A DNA stretch of 64,000 bases from Chitinophagaceae bacterium (GCA_947458275.1 CANGYR010000001.1:124001-188000); one strand, 5' to 3'; counted from the stretch's first letter, positions 37,795-47,567 are shown. A program made the numbers and translations. The notes: a model not told the origin generated them from the letters alone.

Positions 37795-38103
37795 ATGAAT
37801 AACATACTACAATGGGTCAGCAATAATCAAGAAATTATTTACATCGTCATCCTAATGATTTTCGTAGGTATTGAAGTCATCGGAAGAGTACCAAGTGTTT
37901 TGCATACCCCGCTCATGAGCGGCGCCAATGCCATTCACGGCGTGGTAATCATCGGAGCCATCATCGTTATGGGAAAAGCGGAAGCAGATAACTATACAGC
38001 TCTTATACTTGGATTCCTGGCAGTCATACTCGGCATGCTCAATGTGGTGGGAGGATTTGTGGTGACAGACAGGATGCTGGAGATGTTCCGGAAGAAGAAG
38101 TAA
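37795..38103 (+). CDS. pntAB: NAD(P) transhydrogenase alpha subunit, part 2 (membrane)
   Basis: 102 residues, three transmembrane segments (FVGIEVIGRVPSVLHTPLMSGANAIHG is the conserved dIIa core, about 22-49). 41 bp after pntAA; that gap is a C-type repeat (AAACCTTTAAACCCTTAAACC). A long simple-repeat spacer separates it from pntB. Confidence 0.94.
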   Translation: MNNILQWVSNNQEIIYIVILMIFVGIEVIGRVPSVLHTPLMSGANAIHGVVIIGAIIVMGKAEADNYTALILGFLAVILGMLNVVGGFVVTDRMLEMFRKKK

Positions 38104-38265
38104 GAAGTAAAAAGTCAAAAGTATAAAGTATAAAGTCAAAAAATGTACTTGAATCAATTCTTGACTTAACCCGAATATCAGAATGAATTTTAACTTTTGA
38201 ATTTTAACTTTTTACTTTTGAATTGTAAACTTTGACTTTTAACTTTTAACTTTTGACTTTATACT
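38104..38265. repeat. Paired intercistronic repeat between pntAB and pntB
   Basis: AGTATAAAGTCAAAA at 38127-38141 is perfectly complementary to 38251-38265. The first arm (38104-38141) is an AAAGT(C/A)-type array, the second (about 38184-38265) a long TTTTAACTTTTGAC-type array ending 2 bp before the pntB ATG. No gene inside the 109-bp loop. Order G arm, then C arm. Confidence 0.85.
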
Positions 38266-38267
38266 CA

Positions 38268-39695
38268 ATGACCCAACATATTCTAAACATCTCTTACCTC
38301 ATCGCTTCGATCACATTTATCGTGGGACTGAAAATGTTGTCTAATCCGGCGAGTGCCCGTAAAGGTAATCTGCTGGCTGCAGCCGGAATGACGATTGCTA
38401 TTCTTGCTACCATTTTTTTATATCAAAACAGCGAGACTGGCGAGCATTTGCATAATCATCTCTGGATATTTGGAGGACTGCTCATCGGCGGGATTGTTGG
38501 GACACTAGCGGCTAAAAAAGTAAAAATGACTGCCATGCCTGAAATGGTGAGTCTGTTCAACGGAATGGGAGGCGCCTGCGCGGCATTAATTTCATTGATT
38601 GAATACAATCATATCTCTCACATCATTTCGTATACTCCCAACAGTGATACACATTCATTTCAATCTACTATTTTAATTATTGCAATCGGCTTAATCATAG
38701 GTTCTGTTTCTTTCTCCGGAAGTATCATCGCATGGGGAAAATTGAATGGTAAGATCAAAGACTATAGTTTCTCAGGTCAGAATATTTTGAATCTTGTTAT
38801 CCTTGCCGTAGCAATAGGTGCCGCCGGATATATTGTTGTGCATCCTCAACATCAACTCATATTCTATACCATCCTTTTATTGTCAATCATATACGGCATA
38901 CTTTTCGTGCTACCCATCGGCGGTGCTGATATGCCCGTAGTGATTTCTTTGCTGAACTCATTCACCGGAGTAGCAGCGGCATGCGGCGGATTTTTGTATG
39001 GTAATAAAGTTATGCTGACCGGAGGTATTCTGGTGGGTGCAGCCGGAACACTTTTAACCATTCTGATGTGCAAGGCGATGAACCGCTCACTCAAAAATGT
39101 ATTGATTGGCTCATTCGGAGGAGGAGCAACAACCGCTTCAGGCGGCGCCGCATCCGGACAGGGAAGTTATAAAGAAATCAGTCTGAGCGACACCGCCATG
39201 ATCATGAGCTATGCCAATAAAGTGATGATTGTCCCCGGTTACGGGCTGGCAGTAGCGCAGGCACAACATACCTGTCACGAGCTGGAAAAAATTCTCACTG
39301 AAAAAGGAGTAGAAGTAAAATATGCCATTCATCCTGTTGCCGGAAGAATGCCCGGACATATGAATGTCCTGCTTGCTGAAGCAGATGTGAGTTATGATAA
39401 GTTGCTGGAAATGGAACAGGCCAATGATGAATTTGCCACAACAGATGTGGTATTGATTCTCGGAGCCAATGATGTGGTAAATCCTGCAGCCAAAACAGAC
39501 CCTTCCTCTCCTATTTATGGCATGCCTATTCTTGATGTGGAGCTGTCAAAAAATGTGGTAGTCAACAAAAGAAGCATGAAGCCTGGTTATGCAGGTATAG
39601 AAAATGAACTGTTCTTCAAACCAAAAACTTCTATGTTGTTTGGAGATGCCAAGAAAGTTTTGCAGGATCTTTGTGCTGAAATAAAAAATATATAA
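38268..39695 (+). CDS. pntB: NAD(P) transhydrogenase beta subunit
   Basis: 475 residues from the ATG at 38268 (MTQHILNISYLIASI); a TTG at 38253 inside the repeat is rejected. About eight transmembrane segments (dIIb) to residue 260, then the NADP(H)-binding dIII with VPGYGLAVAQAQHT, HPVAGRMPGHMNVLLAEA and the GANDVVNPAAKTDPSSP loop. Main NADPH source together with icd and maeB in this window. Confidence 0.95.
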   Translation: MTQHILNISYLIASITFIVGLKMLSNPASARKGNLLAAAGMTIAILATIFLYQNSETGEHLHNHLWIFGGLLIGGIVGTLAAKKVKMTAMPEMVSLFNGMGGACAALISLIEYNHISHIISYTPNSDTHSFQSTILIIAIGLIIGSVSFSGSIIAWGKLNGKIKDYSFSGQNILNLVILAVAIGAAGYIVVHPQHQLIFYTILLLSIIYGILFVLPIGGADMPVVISLLNSFTGVAAACGGFLYGNKVMLTGGILVGAAGTLLTILMCKAMNRSLKNVLIGSFGGGATTASGGAASGQGSYKEISLSDTAMIMSYANKVMIVPGYGLAVAQAQHTCHELEKILTEKGVEVKYAIHPVAGRMPGHMNVLLAEADVSYDKLLEMEQANDEFATTDVVLILGANDVVNPAAKTDPSSPIYGMPILDVELSKNVVVNKRSMKPGYAGIENELFFKPKTSMLFGDAKKVLQDLCAEIKNI

Positions 39696-39725
39696 CGCTG
39701 CCTCAAGCAACATTTCGCAATCAAA

Positions 39726-41102
39726 ATGTCAAAACTTCTTCCTTCAGATTTTTTATTGTCTGTTAAAGATGTAAAAGGTTTTAATGAAGACGAATTTTTA
39801 CGGGTACATCAATCTCCGCATCTTGCCGTTTCAGTCAGACTGAATCCTAATAAAAATATCACGGCAGATAAAACATCTCTCAACATTGAAAGTCTTGTCC
39901 CATGGAGCAGTATGGGATATTATCTCAAGGAGAGACCTTCCTTCACACTTGATCCGCTTTTTCATGCAGGCGCCTACTATGTGCAGGAAGCCAGCAGTAT
40001 GTTTTTGGAAGAAGTGATGAAGCAAACCTGTGAACTACATAAAGATATCAGGGCACTCGATCTCTGCGCCGCACCCGGCGGAAAATCCACATTAATTCAA
40101 TCATTAATCAGCAAAAACAGTCTGCTGGTAGCGAATGAGGTCATCAAATCAAGAGTAAGCGTATTATCTGAAAACATTACCAAATGGGGCGCTGCAAATG
40201 TGGTTGTTACCAATAATGATCCCGCAGATTTCGGTCGGCTGAATGAGTTCTTTGATGTAATTGTAACAGATGCGCCCTGTAGCGGCAGCGGATTATTTCG
40301 CAAAGACCCTGCTGCAATTGATGAATGGAGCTTAGAAAATGTACAAATGTGCAGCAGAAGACAGGAAAGGATTTTGAATGATGTACTCCCCGCTCTGAAA
40401 AAAGACGGCATCCTGATTTATTCCACTTGTTCTTTTTCAATGGAAGAAAATGAAAATATGCTCGACAAGATTATGAAAGAGCATGAAATGGAAAGCATCC
40501 AAATTTCCTTAAATGAAAAATGGAATATTGTTGAGACCACTGCCGAAGAATCCGGAGCGTATGGCTATCGTTTCTTTCCCGACAAATTAAAAGGAGAAGG
40601 ATTTTTTATTGCCGCATTCAGAAAAAAATATGAAGAAGAGAATAGCCCATCAAATAAAAGTGCAGCTAAACTTCAACCGGTCTCGAAATCAAATCTGCAA
40701 ATCCTAAGTCATTGGATTAACCACAATCAGGACTATTCATATTTCAACCATAAGGAAACTATCATTGCAATTCCTTCCGGAATAATTGCTGATTTACCAT
40801 TACTTCAATCAGCATTATACATAAGAAAAGCCGGAATCAAATTGGGTAACATCATAAGAGATGAGATTATTCCGGACCATGAGCTGGCCATGGGTTGCAT
40901 CTTCAGTAATAATATTCCGACCATTGATGTCGAGAAGAATGTCGCCCTTCAATATTTAAGAAAAGAAGAAATACATCTCGAGTCCGAGAAAACAGGATGG
41001 CAGCTTATTTGCTTTAAAGGATTGCCATTGGGATGGGTTAAAATACTGCCCAAGAGAACGAATAATTATTACCCTAAAGAATGGAGGATTCTTAATAAGT
41101 AA
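39726..41102 (+). CDS. NOL1/NOP2/Sun (RsmF-like) RNA cytosine-5 methyltransferase
   Basis: 458 residues. Catalytic domain with SAM motif I LDLCAAPGGKSTLIQ near 114-128, TDAPCSGSGLFRKDP (motif IV, Cys near 180) and YSTCSFSMEENE (motif VI, nucleophile Cys near 234), as in RsmF/RsmB. The C-terminal part (about 310-458) is the RsmF-type PUA-like/ferredoxin extension (FKGLPLGWVKIL). Probably methylates rRNA. 30 bp after pntB. Confidence 0.9.
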   Translation: MSKLLPSDFLLSVKDVKGFNEDEFLRVHQSPHLAVSVRLNPNKNITADKTSLNIESLVPWSSMGYYLKERPSFTLDPLFHAGAYYVQEASSMFLEEVMKQTCELHKDIRALDLCAAPGGKSTLIQSLISKNSLLVANEVIKSRVSVLSENITKWGAANVVVTNNDPADFGRLNEFFDVIVTDAPCSGSGLFRKDPAAIDEWSLENVQMCSRRQERILNDVLPALKKDGILIYSTCSFSMEENENMLDKIMKEHEMESIQISLNEKWNIVETTAEESGAYGYRFFPDKLKGEGFFIAAFRKKYEEENSPSNKSAAKLQPVSKSNLQILSHWINHNQDYSYFNHKETIIAIPSGIIADLPLLQSALYIRKAGIKLGNIIRDEIIPDHELAMGCIFSNNIPTIDVEKNVALQYLRKEEIHLESEKTGWQLICFKGLPLGWVKILPKRTNNYYPKEWRILNK

Positions 41103-41215
41103 TAGGAATTAAAACCAACTATTTTTCTGATATTTGCTGAGATTTTAAATTGCTTTAATGTGACTTTTAGACTGATTTGAAATCACTCGATTTACAGCAA
41201 ATAATATATCCAAAT

Positions 41216-42337
41216 ATGCAGATTCAAAAACTGATTTTTATTTTACTGCTTTGTCCTTTATTTTCTTACAGTCAAAAAAAACATACAGTCGGCGCGAAAG
41301 AAACATTGTTTTCCATCGGTCGTTTGTACAATGTTCATCCGAGAGAGCTGGCTGAATTCAACAATATACCATTTGAAACCGGCTTAACATTAGGTCAGGT
41401 TCTCAAAATTCCAACCGAAAAAAAAATGGCGCCACTTGCGCCTGTTACACCAACTCCTGTCGCAAACAATGAAAGTGCTATAAAAACTGAAGTAAAAAAA
41501 ATCGATCCTCCTATTGTGCAAACTCCTGAGCCAAAGAAAGAAAGTAAAGGTTCAGTTCCCATTTATCATACAGTTCAAAAAAAGGAGACGCTTTATCAAA
41601 TCAGTCGCCTTTATGACAAAGTGCCTGTAAGTGATCTGAAAAAATGGAATAATCTTACTGCGGATGGTGTAAACGAAGGAGCCCGACTCATTGTGGGTTA
41701 TACCAACTCAGTTGCAAAAGAAGAAAAACCAAAAGAGATTATCAAAGCAGTTGAGGAGAAAAAAACTGAACCGGTTAAAGAAATTAAAAAATCAGAAGAA
41801 AAAATTGCTGAAAAGATTGTGGTTAAAAAAGAAGAAAAGCCTGCCGAAGTTGTAACCCGAGATGAAGTAAAAGCAGAAAAAAAAGAAGTCACAAAAGCGG
41901 AGCCAAAACCCTTGGAGGAAAAACCCGTTGAAATTGTAAAACAGAAAGAAGAAACAAAAAAAGCTGAAGTTGCTCAACCGGAAATCAAAACAGAAAAAGT
42001 TGCACTCAGCGGAAAAGATTTTAAAGGTGGTTACTTTAAGTCGGCCTTTGAAGGTCAAAAATCATCCGGCATAGAGGAATCCGGAACAGCAGCAACATTC
42101 AAAAGTACAAGTGGCTGGGACGACGGAAAATATTATTGCCTGTATAATACGGCACCTTCCGGAACAATCCTGAAAATTACCAACAAGAGCAACGGGAAGT
42201 TTGTGTACGCAAAAGTCCTGGATGTAATCCCCGATCTTAAACAAAATGCAGGCCTCCTCCTCCGAATCAGCAATGCCGCTGCCAGTGCGCTGGATGCAAA
42301 AGAAGAGAAATTTGAGATTGAACTGTCTGATAAGTAA
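41216..42337 (+). CDS. LysM-domain envelope protein with RlpA-like C-terminus
   Basis: 373 residues from the ATG at 41216, which opens a signal peptide (MQIQKLIFILLLCPLFSYSQ). Two LysM peptidoglycan-binding motifs: HTVGAKETLFSIGRLYNV (about 22-39) and YHTVQKKETLYQISRLYD (about 117-134). A 100-residue lysine/glutamate-rich, PxxP-rich linker follows, then a double-psi beta-barrel-like C-terminus with GTAATFKSTSG, LYNTAPSGTILKITN, YAKVLDVIPDL. Probable cell-wall-associated or septal enzyme or binder. Followed by mnmA. Confidence 0.82.
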   Translation: MQIQKLIFILLLCPLFSYSQKKHTVGAKETLFSIGRLYNVHPRELAEFNNIPFETGLTLGQVLKIPTEKKMAPLAPVTPTPVANNESAIKTEVKKIDPPIVQTPEPKKESKGSVPIYHTVQKKETLYQISRLYDKVPVSDLKKWNNLTADGVNEGARLIVGYTNSVAKEEKPKEIIKAVEEKKTEPVKEIKKSEEKIAEKIVVKKEEKPAEVVTRDEVKAEKKEVTKAEPKPLEEKPVEIVKQKEETKKAEVAQPEIKTEKVALSGKDFKGGYFKSAFEGQKSSGIEESGTAATFKSTSGWDDGKYYCLYNTAPSGTILKITNKSNGKFVYAKVLDVIPDLKQNAGLLLRISNAAASALDAKEEKFEIELSDK

Positions 42338-42372
42338 GGAATTCCGGCAAATCCCTCCTTATTGAAATGCTG

Positions 42373-42380
42373 TATCTTTG
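42373..42380 (+). promoter_or_regulatory. Putative mnmA -7 element
   Basis: TATCTTTG fits TAnnTTTG and lies 11 nt before the mnmA ATG; no -33 element with the right spacing is obvious. Confidence 0.45.
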
Positions 42381-42391
42381 CAGCTCAAATC

Positions 42392-43492
42392 ATGAGTAAA
42401 AAAGGAAAAGTTTTAATGGCCATGAGCGGCGGTATAGACAGCACCGTGGCCGCTTTAATGCTTCATAAGGAAGGGTATGAAGTGGTGGGTATTACCATGA
42501 AAACCTGGGACTATGCCACCAGTGTGGGCAACAATAAAAAAGAAACCGGCTGCTGCAATCTCGACAGTTTTAATGATGCCAGAACAGCTGCCGTACAGCA
42601 TGGATTTCCTCATTTTATTTTAGATATACGTGATGAATTCGGCGATTTTGTGATAGAAAATTTTGTGGAGGAATATATCGCCGGCAGAACACCTAATCCC
42701 TGTGTGATGTGTAATACACACATCAAATGGAGAGCACTGCTAAAAAGAGCAGATGCTCTGGGATGCGATTATATTGCTACCGGACATTACGCGCAGGTTC
42801 ATCAGCATTCCAACGGAAGATATTTTATCCGAAAAGGAAAAGACGAAAATAAAGACCAGAGTTATGCGCTTTGGGGACTACAGCAGGATTTGCTTAAACG
42901 GACTTTGTTGCCATTGGGCTCCTATCACAAAACAGACATCAGGCAAATGGCGCATGATTTCGGCTATCCCGAACTCGCTAAAAAAAATGAGAGCTATGAG
43001 ATTTGCTTCGTGCCAGATAATGACTACCGCGGTTTCCTAAAACGCCGAGTGGAAGGATTGGAAGAAAAAGTAAACGGCGGCAATTTCGTAGACCCTTCCG
43101 GAAAAATTTTGGGCAAACACAAAGGCTATCCTTTCTATACCGTCGGCCAACGCAAAGGTCTTGATATAGCATTGGGCACTCCTGCTTTTGTAACTGAAAT
43201 TATTCCTGAAACCAATACGGTAGTGCTTGGCTCCGAAGATGATCTCAATAGAACAGAAATGAAAGTAAAAGGCATCAACTGGATAAAGTATGAGGGAATT
43301 TCGGAAGGCATGGAGGCATTGACAAAAATCAGGTATAAAGACAAAGGCGCACTGAGTCAGCTTTTTTCAGACGAAGATGGCATTAAGGTGAAATTTTACT
43401 CAGATGTGAAGGGAGTCGCACCCGGACAAAGCGCTGTATTTTATGAAGGGGATGATGTAATCGGAGGTGGAATCATACAGCGAAATACATAG
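42392..43492 (+). CDS. mnmA: tRNA 2-thiouridylase MnmA
   Basis: 366 residues from the ATG at 42392 (MSKKGKVLMAMSGGIDS). PP-loop SGGIDST for ATP, the first catalytic cysteine in PNPCVMCNTHIKW (about 102-114), the ATGHYA motif and the second catalytic cysteine in ESYEICFVPDNDYRGFL. Adds sulfur to U34 of tRNA-Lys, Glu and Gln. The other U34 enzyme, mnmE, is also in this window. The frame can be extended upstream to a TTG but that has no homology. Confidence 0.97.
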   Translation: MSKKGKVLMAMSGGIDSTVAALMLHKEGYEVVGITMKTWDYATSVGNNKKETGCCNLDSFNDARTAAVQHGFPHFILDIRDEFGDFVIENFVEEYIAGRTPNPCVMCNTHIKWRALLKRADALGCDYIATGHYAQVHQHSNGRYFIRKGKDENKDQSYALWGLQQDLLKRTLLPLGSYHKTDIRQMAHDFGYPELAKKNESYEICFVPDNDYRGFLKRRVEGLEEKVNGGNFVDPSGKILGKHKGYPFYTVGQRKGLDIALGTPAFVTEIIPETNTVVLGSEDDLNRTEMKVKGINWIKYEGISEGMEALTKIRYKDKGALSQLFSDEDGIKVKFYSDVKGVAPGQSAVFYEGDDVIGGGIIQRNT

Positions 43493-43548
43493 AACAGCTA
43501 TTTACATTGTGCGACTATTATATTAAATTGCATTCAACAGTTTTTAAC

Positions 43549-44295
43549 ATGCGACATATAAAATCATTATCCATAGCATTTGCTTTAATTGGCGCAATTA
43601 TCATGTTCAATTCATGCAAAAAAACTACTGAAGACCTCAATCTGCTGAGCATTAACGACTACAACCCTCTTCAGGAAGGGAAGTATATCACTTACAAACT
43701 GGACTCACTTATCTATATCAATTTTGGAAAAAAAGATACTACTGTCAGTTATGAGGTGAAATATTTTATTGATGCTAAAATCAACGACAATCTTGGCAGA
43801 CCGGCATACAGAATAATCCGATACATCAGAAAGTCAAGTGACAAACCCTGGATTCCGGAAGCCACTTTTATGGCCGTCAACACACAAAACAGTCTTGAGT
43901 TTATTGAAAATAATTTAAGATTCATCAAACTAAGTCTTCCGATAAAAGAATACCATAGCTGGAAAGGCAACTCCTTCATAGAAACTTACTCCTCCAACTC
44001 AACACTGAGATATCTGGATAACTGGGATTATACCTACTCATCTATTGGCATTCAGGAAAAAATCGGCGAATTCACACTTGACGATGTTGTTACGATAGAT
44101 CAGCGCAACGAAACTATTGGCAACCCTTCAGATCCTGCAAGCTACAGTGAAATCAACATCGCAGAGGAAAAGTATGCAAAAGGTATCGGACTCGTTTATC
44201 GAAATTTCTTCCACAAAGAATACCAACCCGGACCTCCCGGCTATGTTGCAGATGGCTCTTACGGTGTCATCTACACGATGATTGACCACAACTGA
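43549..44295 (+). CDS. Lipoprotein of unknown function
   Basis: 248 residues from the ATG at 43549 (MRHIKSLSIAFALIGAIIMF), giving a lipoprotein signal with lipobox-like FNSC; Cys22 would carry the lipid, followed by KK. The rest is beta-rich with no family I recognise (LNLLSINDYNPLQEGKYITY; IPEATFMAVNTQNS). Probably outer-membrane or periplasmic lipoprotein. Between mnmA and a GNAT gene, separated by 8 bp from the latter. Confidence 0.72.
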   Translation: MRHIKSLSIAFALIGAIIMFNSCKKTTEDLNLLSINDYNPLQEGKYITYKLDSLIYINFGKKDTTVSYEVKYFIDAKINDNLGRPAYRIIRYIRKSSDKPWIPEATFMAVNTQNSLEFIENNLRFIKLSLPIKEYHSWKGNSFIETYSSNSTLRYLDNWDYTYSSIGIQEKIGEFTLDDVVTIDQRNETIGNPSDPASYSEINIAEEKYAKGIGLVYRNFFHKEYQPGPPGYVADGSYGVIYTMIDHN

Positions 44296-44303
44296 TTTTT
44301 CTT

Positions 44304-44771
44304 ATGAACATCAGCATACGAAAAGTAATTGAAAGCGACTGCCCTCAGATGATGTCGCTGATCAAAGAACTGGCGCTCTATGAAAAAGCTCCGGAAGAAG
44401 TCACCGTAGATTTCAATCATTTTGTTGAAAGTGGATTCGGCGCTAACCCAGTATGGTGGGCGTATGTAGCCGAAGTTGAAAATGAAAATAATCAAAAAGT
44501 CATTGTTGGATTTGCACTCTATTATATTCGATACAGTACATGGAAGGGACAAAGAATGTATCTGGAAGACATCATCGTAACCGAAAAAATGAGAGGCAGA
44601 GGAATCGGTAAAATGCTTTTTGATCAATTGATTGAGGTCTGCAAAGAAAAAAAATACAAAGGCATCACCTGGCAAGTGCTTGACTGGAATGAGCCGGGAA
44701 TCAATTTCTATAAAAAATATGAAGGCGTCAGCTTCGATGGCAGTTGGTTAAATGGGAGTCTGCTCACATAA
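44304..44771 (+). CDS. GNAT family N-acetyltransferase
   Basis: 155 residues with the GNAT acetyl-CoA loop RGRGIGKMLFDQL (about 96-108), the MYLEDIIVTEKMRG strand-loop before it, and WQVLDWNEPGINFYKK near 127-142. The sequence pattern resembles the diamine (spermidine/thialysine) acetyltransferases, but the substrate is not certain. Confidence 0.87.
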   Translation: MNISIRKVIESDCPQMMSLIKELALYEKAPEEVTVDFNHFVESGFGANPVWWAYVAEVENENNQKVIVGFALYYIRYSTWKGQRMYLEDIIVTEKMRGRGIGKMLFDQLIEVCKEKKYKGITWQVLDWNEPGINFYKKYEGVSFDGSWLNGSLLT

Positions 44772-44828
44772 ATCATTTTCCGGTCAACATTTTTCAAAAA
44801 ATTAAGATTTTTAAAAACCCAATTGCGG

Positions 44829-44836
44829 TAACTTTG
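44829..44836 (+). promoter_or_regulatory. Putative icd -7 element
   Basis: TAACTTTG fits TAnnTTTG 32 nt before the icd ATG. A clear -33 TTTG is missing. Confidence 0.5.
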
Positions 44837-44868
44837 CCGCATCAATTTATTTCCTATAAACTATTGTT

Positions 44869-46134
44869 ATGGCTGAGAAAATTTTTATGGGCACTGACGG
44901 CAAATTGGTCGTTCCCAACAACCCCACTATTCCTTTCATTGAAGGCGATGGCATTGGACCCGATATCTGGAATGCAAGTGTTCGTGTATTTGAAGCAGCC
45001 GTGCAAAAAGCTTATGGCGGAACAAAAAAAATTGAGTGGCTGAAAGTACTGGCCGGTGAAGAAGCATTCAATAAAACAGGCGAATGGATGCCAGAATCCA
45101 CCATGCAGGCTTTCAAAGAATATTTGCTGTCTATTAAAGGCCCACTCACTACTCCCGTTGGCGGTGGCATCAGAAGTCTGAATGTGGCACTCAGACAGGA
45201 ACTTGATTTATACGTATGTTTGAGACCAATAAAATATTTCGAAGGCGTTCCTTCTCCTATGTGGCAACCTGAAAAAGTAAACATGGTCATCTTCCGGGAG
45301 AACACCGAAGATATTTATGCAGGTATAGAATACATGACAGGTACCGATGATGCAAAAAAATTGCTGGATTTTCTGGTAAACGAAATGGGTGTGAAAAAAT
45401 TCAGATTCCCTTATTCCACTTCAATAGGTATAAAGCCGGTTAGTAAAGAAGGAAGCGAAAGACTGATTCGTTCAGCCATCAGATATGCTATTGAAAATAA
45501 ACTTCCGTCTGTTACCATTGTACATAAAGGCAATATCATGAAATATACCGAAGGTGCCTTTAAAAACTGGGGATATGAACTGGCAGAAAGAGAATTTCCG
45601 GGTGAAGTTTATACCTGGCAGCAATGGGAAAAAACTAAAAAAGAAAGCGGTGAAAATGTTGCGAATGAAGAAATGAAATTAAGTTCCATCGGAGGAAAAG
45701 TAATCATCAAAGATGCTATAGCTGATAACTTTTTACAACAGGCATTGTTGGCTCCGCAGGATTATAGCGTCATTGCCACACTTAATCTGAATGGGGATTA
45801 TATCAGCGATGCGTTGGCTGCTCAAGTAGGCGGCATTGGCATTGCTCCCGGCGCGAATATTAATTACACAACCGGACATGCTGTTTTTGAAGCCACACAC
45901 GGCACCGCTCCGCGATTCGCGAACACCAACACAATGAACCCCTGTAGCGTAATTCTAAGCGGTGTTATGATGTTTGAATATATGGGCTGGCGCGATGCAG
46001 CCGAACTCATCACGAATGCAGTCGGCAGAACTATTCGCAACAAAACCGTTACGATTGATTTCTACAATCTGATGAAAGAAGGAACATTGTTAAAAACAAG
46101 TGAGTTTGCTGATGAAGTGATTAGGAATATGTAA
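44869..46134 (+). CDS. icd: NADP-dependent isocitrate dehydrogenase
   Basis: 421 residues, homodimeric bacterial type. [14 protein letters not shown] opens the fold, substrate phosphate contacts are in [16 protein letters not shown], the NADP and metal part in [24 protein letters not shown] and the adenine-binding [14 protein letters not shown] cycle and NADPH supply. Followed by a G-type repeat after its stop and convergent with the TPM gene. Confidence 0.97.
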   Translation: MAEKIFMGTDGKLVVPNNPTIPFIEGDGIGPDIWNASVRVFEAAVQKAYGGTKKIEWLKVLAGEEAFNKTGEWMPESTMQAFKEYLLSIKGPLTTPVGGGIRSLNVALRQELDLYVCLRPIKYFEGVPSPMWQPEKVNMVIFRENTEDIYAGIEYMTGTDDAKKLLDFLVNEMGVKKFRFPYSTSIGIKPVSKEGSERLIRSAIRYAIENKLPSVTIVHKGNIMKYTEGAFKNWGYELAEREFPGEVYTWQQWEKTKKESGENVANEEMKLSSIGGKVIIKDAIADNFLQQALLAPQDYSVIATLNLNGDYISDALAAQVGGIGIAPGANINYTTGHAVFEATHGTAPRFANTNTMNPCSVILSGVMMFEYMGWRDAAELITNAVGRTIRNKTVTIDFYNLMKEGTLLKTSEFADEVIRNM

Positions 46135-46143
46135 AAATCAATC

Positions 46144-46255
46144 TGAAGATGTGGAGATTGGGAGATTTGAAGATTTGAAGATTTGAAGATTTGGAGATTT
46201 GAAGATTTGGAGATGTGGAGATTTGAATGTTAAATTTTCATATTTTCAAATCTTC
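46144..46255. repeat. Paired repeat after icd: GATTTGAA 8-mers and a complementary arm
   Basis: From 46144 to about 46226 runs an 8-bp-period array GATTTGAA/GATTTGGA; at 46245-46255 TTCAAATCTTC is a perfect complement of GAAGATTTGAA in the array. Here the next gene is convergent, so the hairpin may act as a terminator for icd. G arm first relative to icd. Confidence 0.82.
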
Positions 46256-46270
46256 TAATTATCAAATTGG

Positions 46271-47038
46271 CTACCAGCTCCCACTCGCTCCCCCGCCGCC
46301 AAAACTACCGCCACCGAAGCCGCCAAATCCTCCGCCTCCGGAAGATCCTCTGCCCCCTCCAAAACCGCCGCCCATCGGGAAAAATAAAGGGCCGGCTCCT
46401 CTTCTGCTCATAAAAGTACCCCCGCCACCTCCACCCGAACCAGCTGAAAGTAAGAATACAATGATGATAATAATTAAAAGAATTTTCCCTGCCGAAAAAC
46501 CACGCGAACCCTTGTCTCTTGGTGTTTTGTACTCTCCCTTAACCGCTTTTATAATCGCATCAGTCCCCTCATCTATCCCGCGATAATAATCACTCCCCTT
46601 GAAATTAGGTACGATTACATTCCTGATAATATGACCCGCAGTTATATCCGGCAGCGCCCCCTCCAGTCCGTAACCCGGAGATATATTCAGCTTCCTGTCC
46701 TGAACTGCAATCAACAGAATAACACCGCTATTATTTTTTTTGTCACCAATTCCCCATGATCTGCCAATCTTCAAGGCAGCATCAGCAGGATCCATTCCAT
46801 CCAGTGTAGGCACAATCACAACAGCAATCTGAGTAAAAGTGCTATCATCCAGTTTAACCAGTTTATTCTCCAGTGTCTGCTGCTGGTCAGGCGTCAATAC
46901 ACCCGCATAATCATTGACCAGCTTGGGAGGATTGGGCTTATTGCTAATGACACTCTCAATAGAAACTGTTTTGGACTGAGAAAATCCTGTTAGCGAAAAA
47001 GCAACAGTAAATAAAAATATGTAAAGGATTTTTTTCAT
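46271..47038 (-). CDS. TPM-domain protein with Gly-rich tail
   Basis: 255 residues from the ATG at 47038 (MKKILYIFLFTVAFSLTGFSQ, signal peptide); another in-frame ATG at 47059 overlaps the upstream stop and is an alternative start. The TPM domain (about 40-165) has VNDYAGVLTPDQQQTLENKL and YGLEGALPDITAGHIIRNVI. A transmembrane helix (about 196-212) and a low-complexity Gly/Ser-rich tail follow. Family members are envelope-located, linked to photosystem or respiration maintenance, or acid phosphatase; role here unknown. Part of a LemA-TPM-TPM operon. Confidence 0.85.
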   Translation of the reverse strand: MKKILYIFLFTVAFSLTGFSQSKTVSIESVISNKPNPPKLVNDYAGVLTPDQQQTLENKLVKLDDSTFTQIAVVIVPTLDGMDPADAALKIGRSWGIGDKKNNSGVILLIAVQDRKLNISPGYGLEGALPDITAGHIIRNVIVPNFKGSDYYRGIDEGTDAIIKAVKGEYKTPRDKGSRGFSAGKILLIIIIIVFLLSAGSGGGGGGTFMSRRGAGPLFFPMGGGFGGGRGSSGGGGFGGFGGGSFGGGGASGSW

Positions 47039-47055
47039 TAAGGTAGGCGACTTAA

Positions 47056-47511
47056 TCATTTTCCAAAGACGATTTCATCCGGTAATTCATTTTTATCTTC
47101 GTTGCCTTTATAAGGAAATTTTTCGGCCAGCGTTTGACCAATGGTTGTAACGCAGTGAGCAATGCCATCGGCAACATGATTCTGCCTGAATTCTAAAATC
47201 ATATTGTTAACCGCAGCTTTCCAGAATGCATCGTCAAGCAAACGATGAATAGCTTCATCGGCATAAATGGCTATCTCGCGGCTTTTCACAGCAACGTAAA
47301 TCAGTACGCCATTACGGTCTTTTGTCTCATCCATCCTGAGTTGAAAAAATATTTCTGCGGCACGATCAAGAGGATTCACATACGCATTTTTGCTTTCTAC
47401 AAAAACACGTATCTCTCCACTGGTGGATTGCTCTGCACTTCGAATGGCAGAAACAATCTCATTATTTTCCGCAGGACTAAAGAAGGATTTCTTTTTGCGT
47501 AAGCTGAACAT
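47056..47511 (-). CDS. TPM-domain protein, short cytoplasmic-type
   Basis: 151 residues. TPM fold without a signal peptide: IVSAIRSAEQSTSGEIRVFVES near 20-41, DRNGVLIYVAVKSREIAIYAD near 76-96, and a helix QNHVADGIAHCVTTIGQTLAEKF. Lies between LemA and the second TPM gene on the minus strand. Confidence 0.85.
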   Translation of the reverse strand: MFSLRKKKSFFSPAENNEIVSAIRSAEQSTSGEIRVFVESKNAYVNPLDRAAEIFFQLRMDETKDRNGVLIYVAVKSREIAIYADEAIHRLLDDAFWKAAVNNMILEFRQNHVADGIAHCVTTIGQTLAEKFPYKGNEDKNELPDEIVFGK

Positions 47512-47531
47512 CCGTAATCTATTAAAAATTA

Positions 47532-47552
47532 CCCCACTTTATTTGAGTGGGG
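47532..47552 (-). promoter_or_regulatory. Hairpin between lemA and the TPM genes
   Basis: CCCCACT (47532-47538) pairs with AGTGGGG (47546-47552), 7-nt loop, in the 56-bp lemA-TPM spacer. On the minus-strand mRNA the stem is followed by TAATTTTTAATAG, a weak T-run, so it could be an attenuating terminator that lowers TPM expression relative to LemA. Confidence 0.55.
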
Positions 47553-47567
47553 CAATCCATGTTGTAA

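Noticed and set aside
46227-46586. Proline-rich plus-strand frame
   Set aside because: It is antisense to the Gly/Ser-rich tail of the TPM protein and has no independent features.
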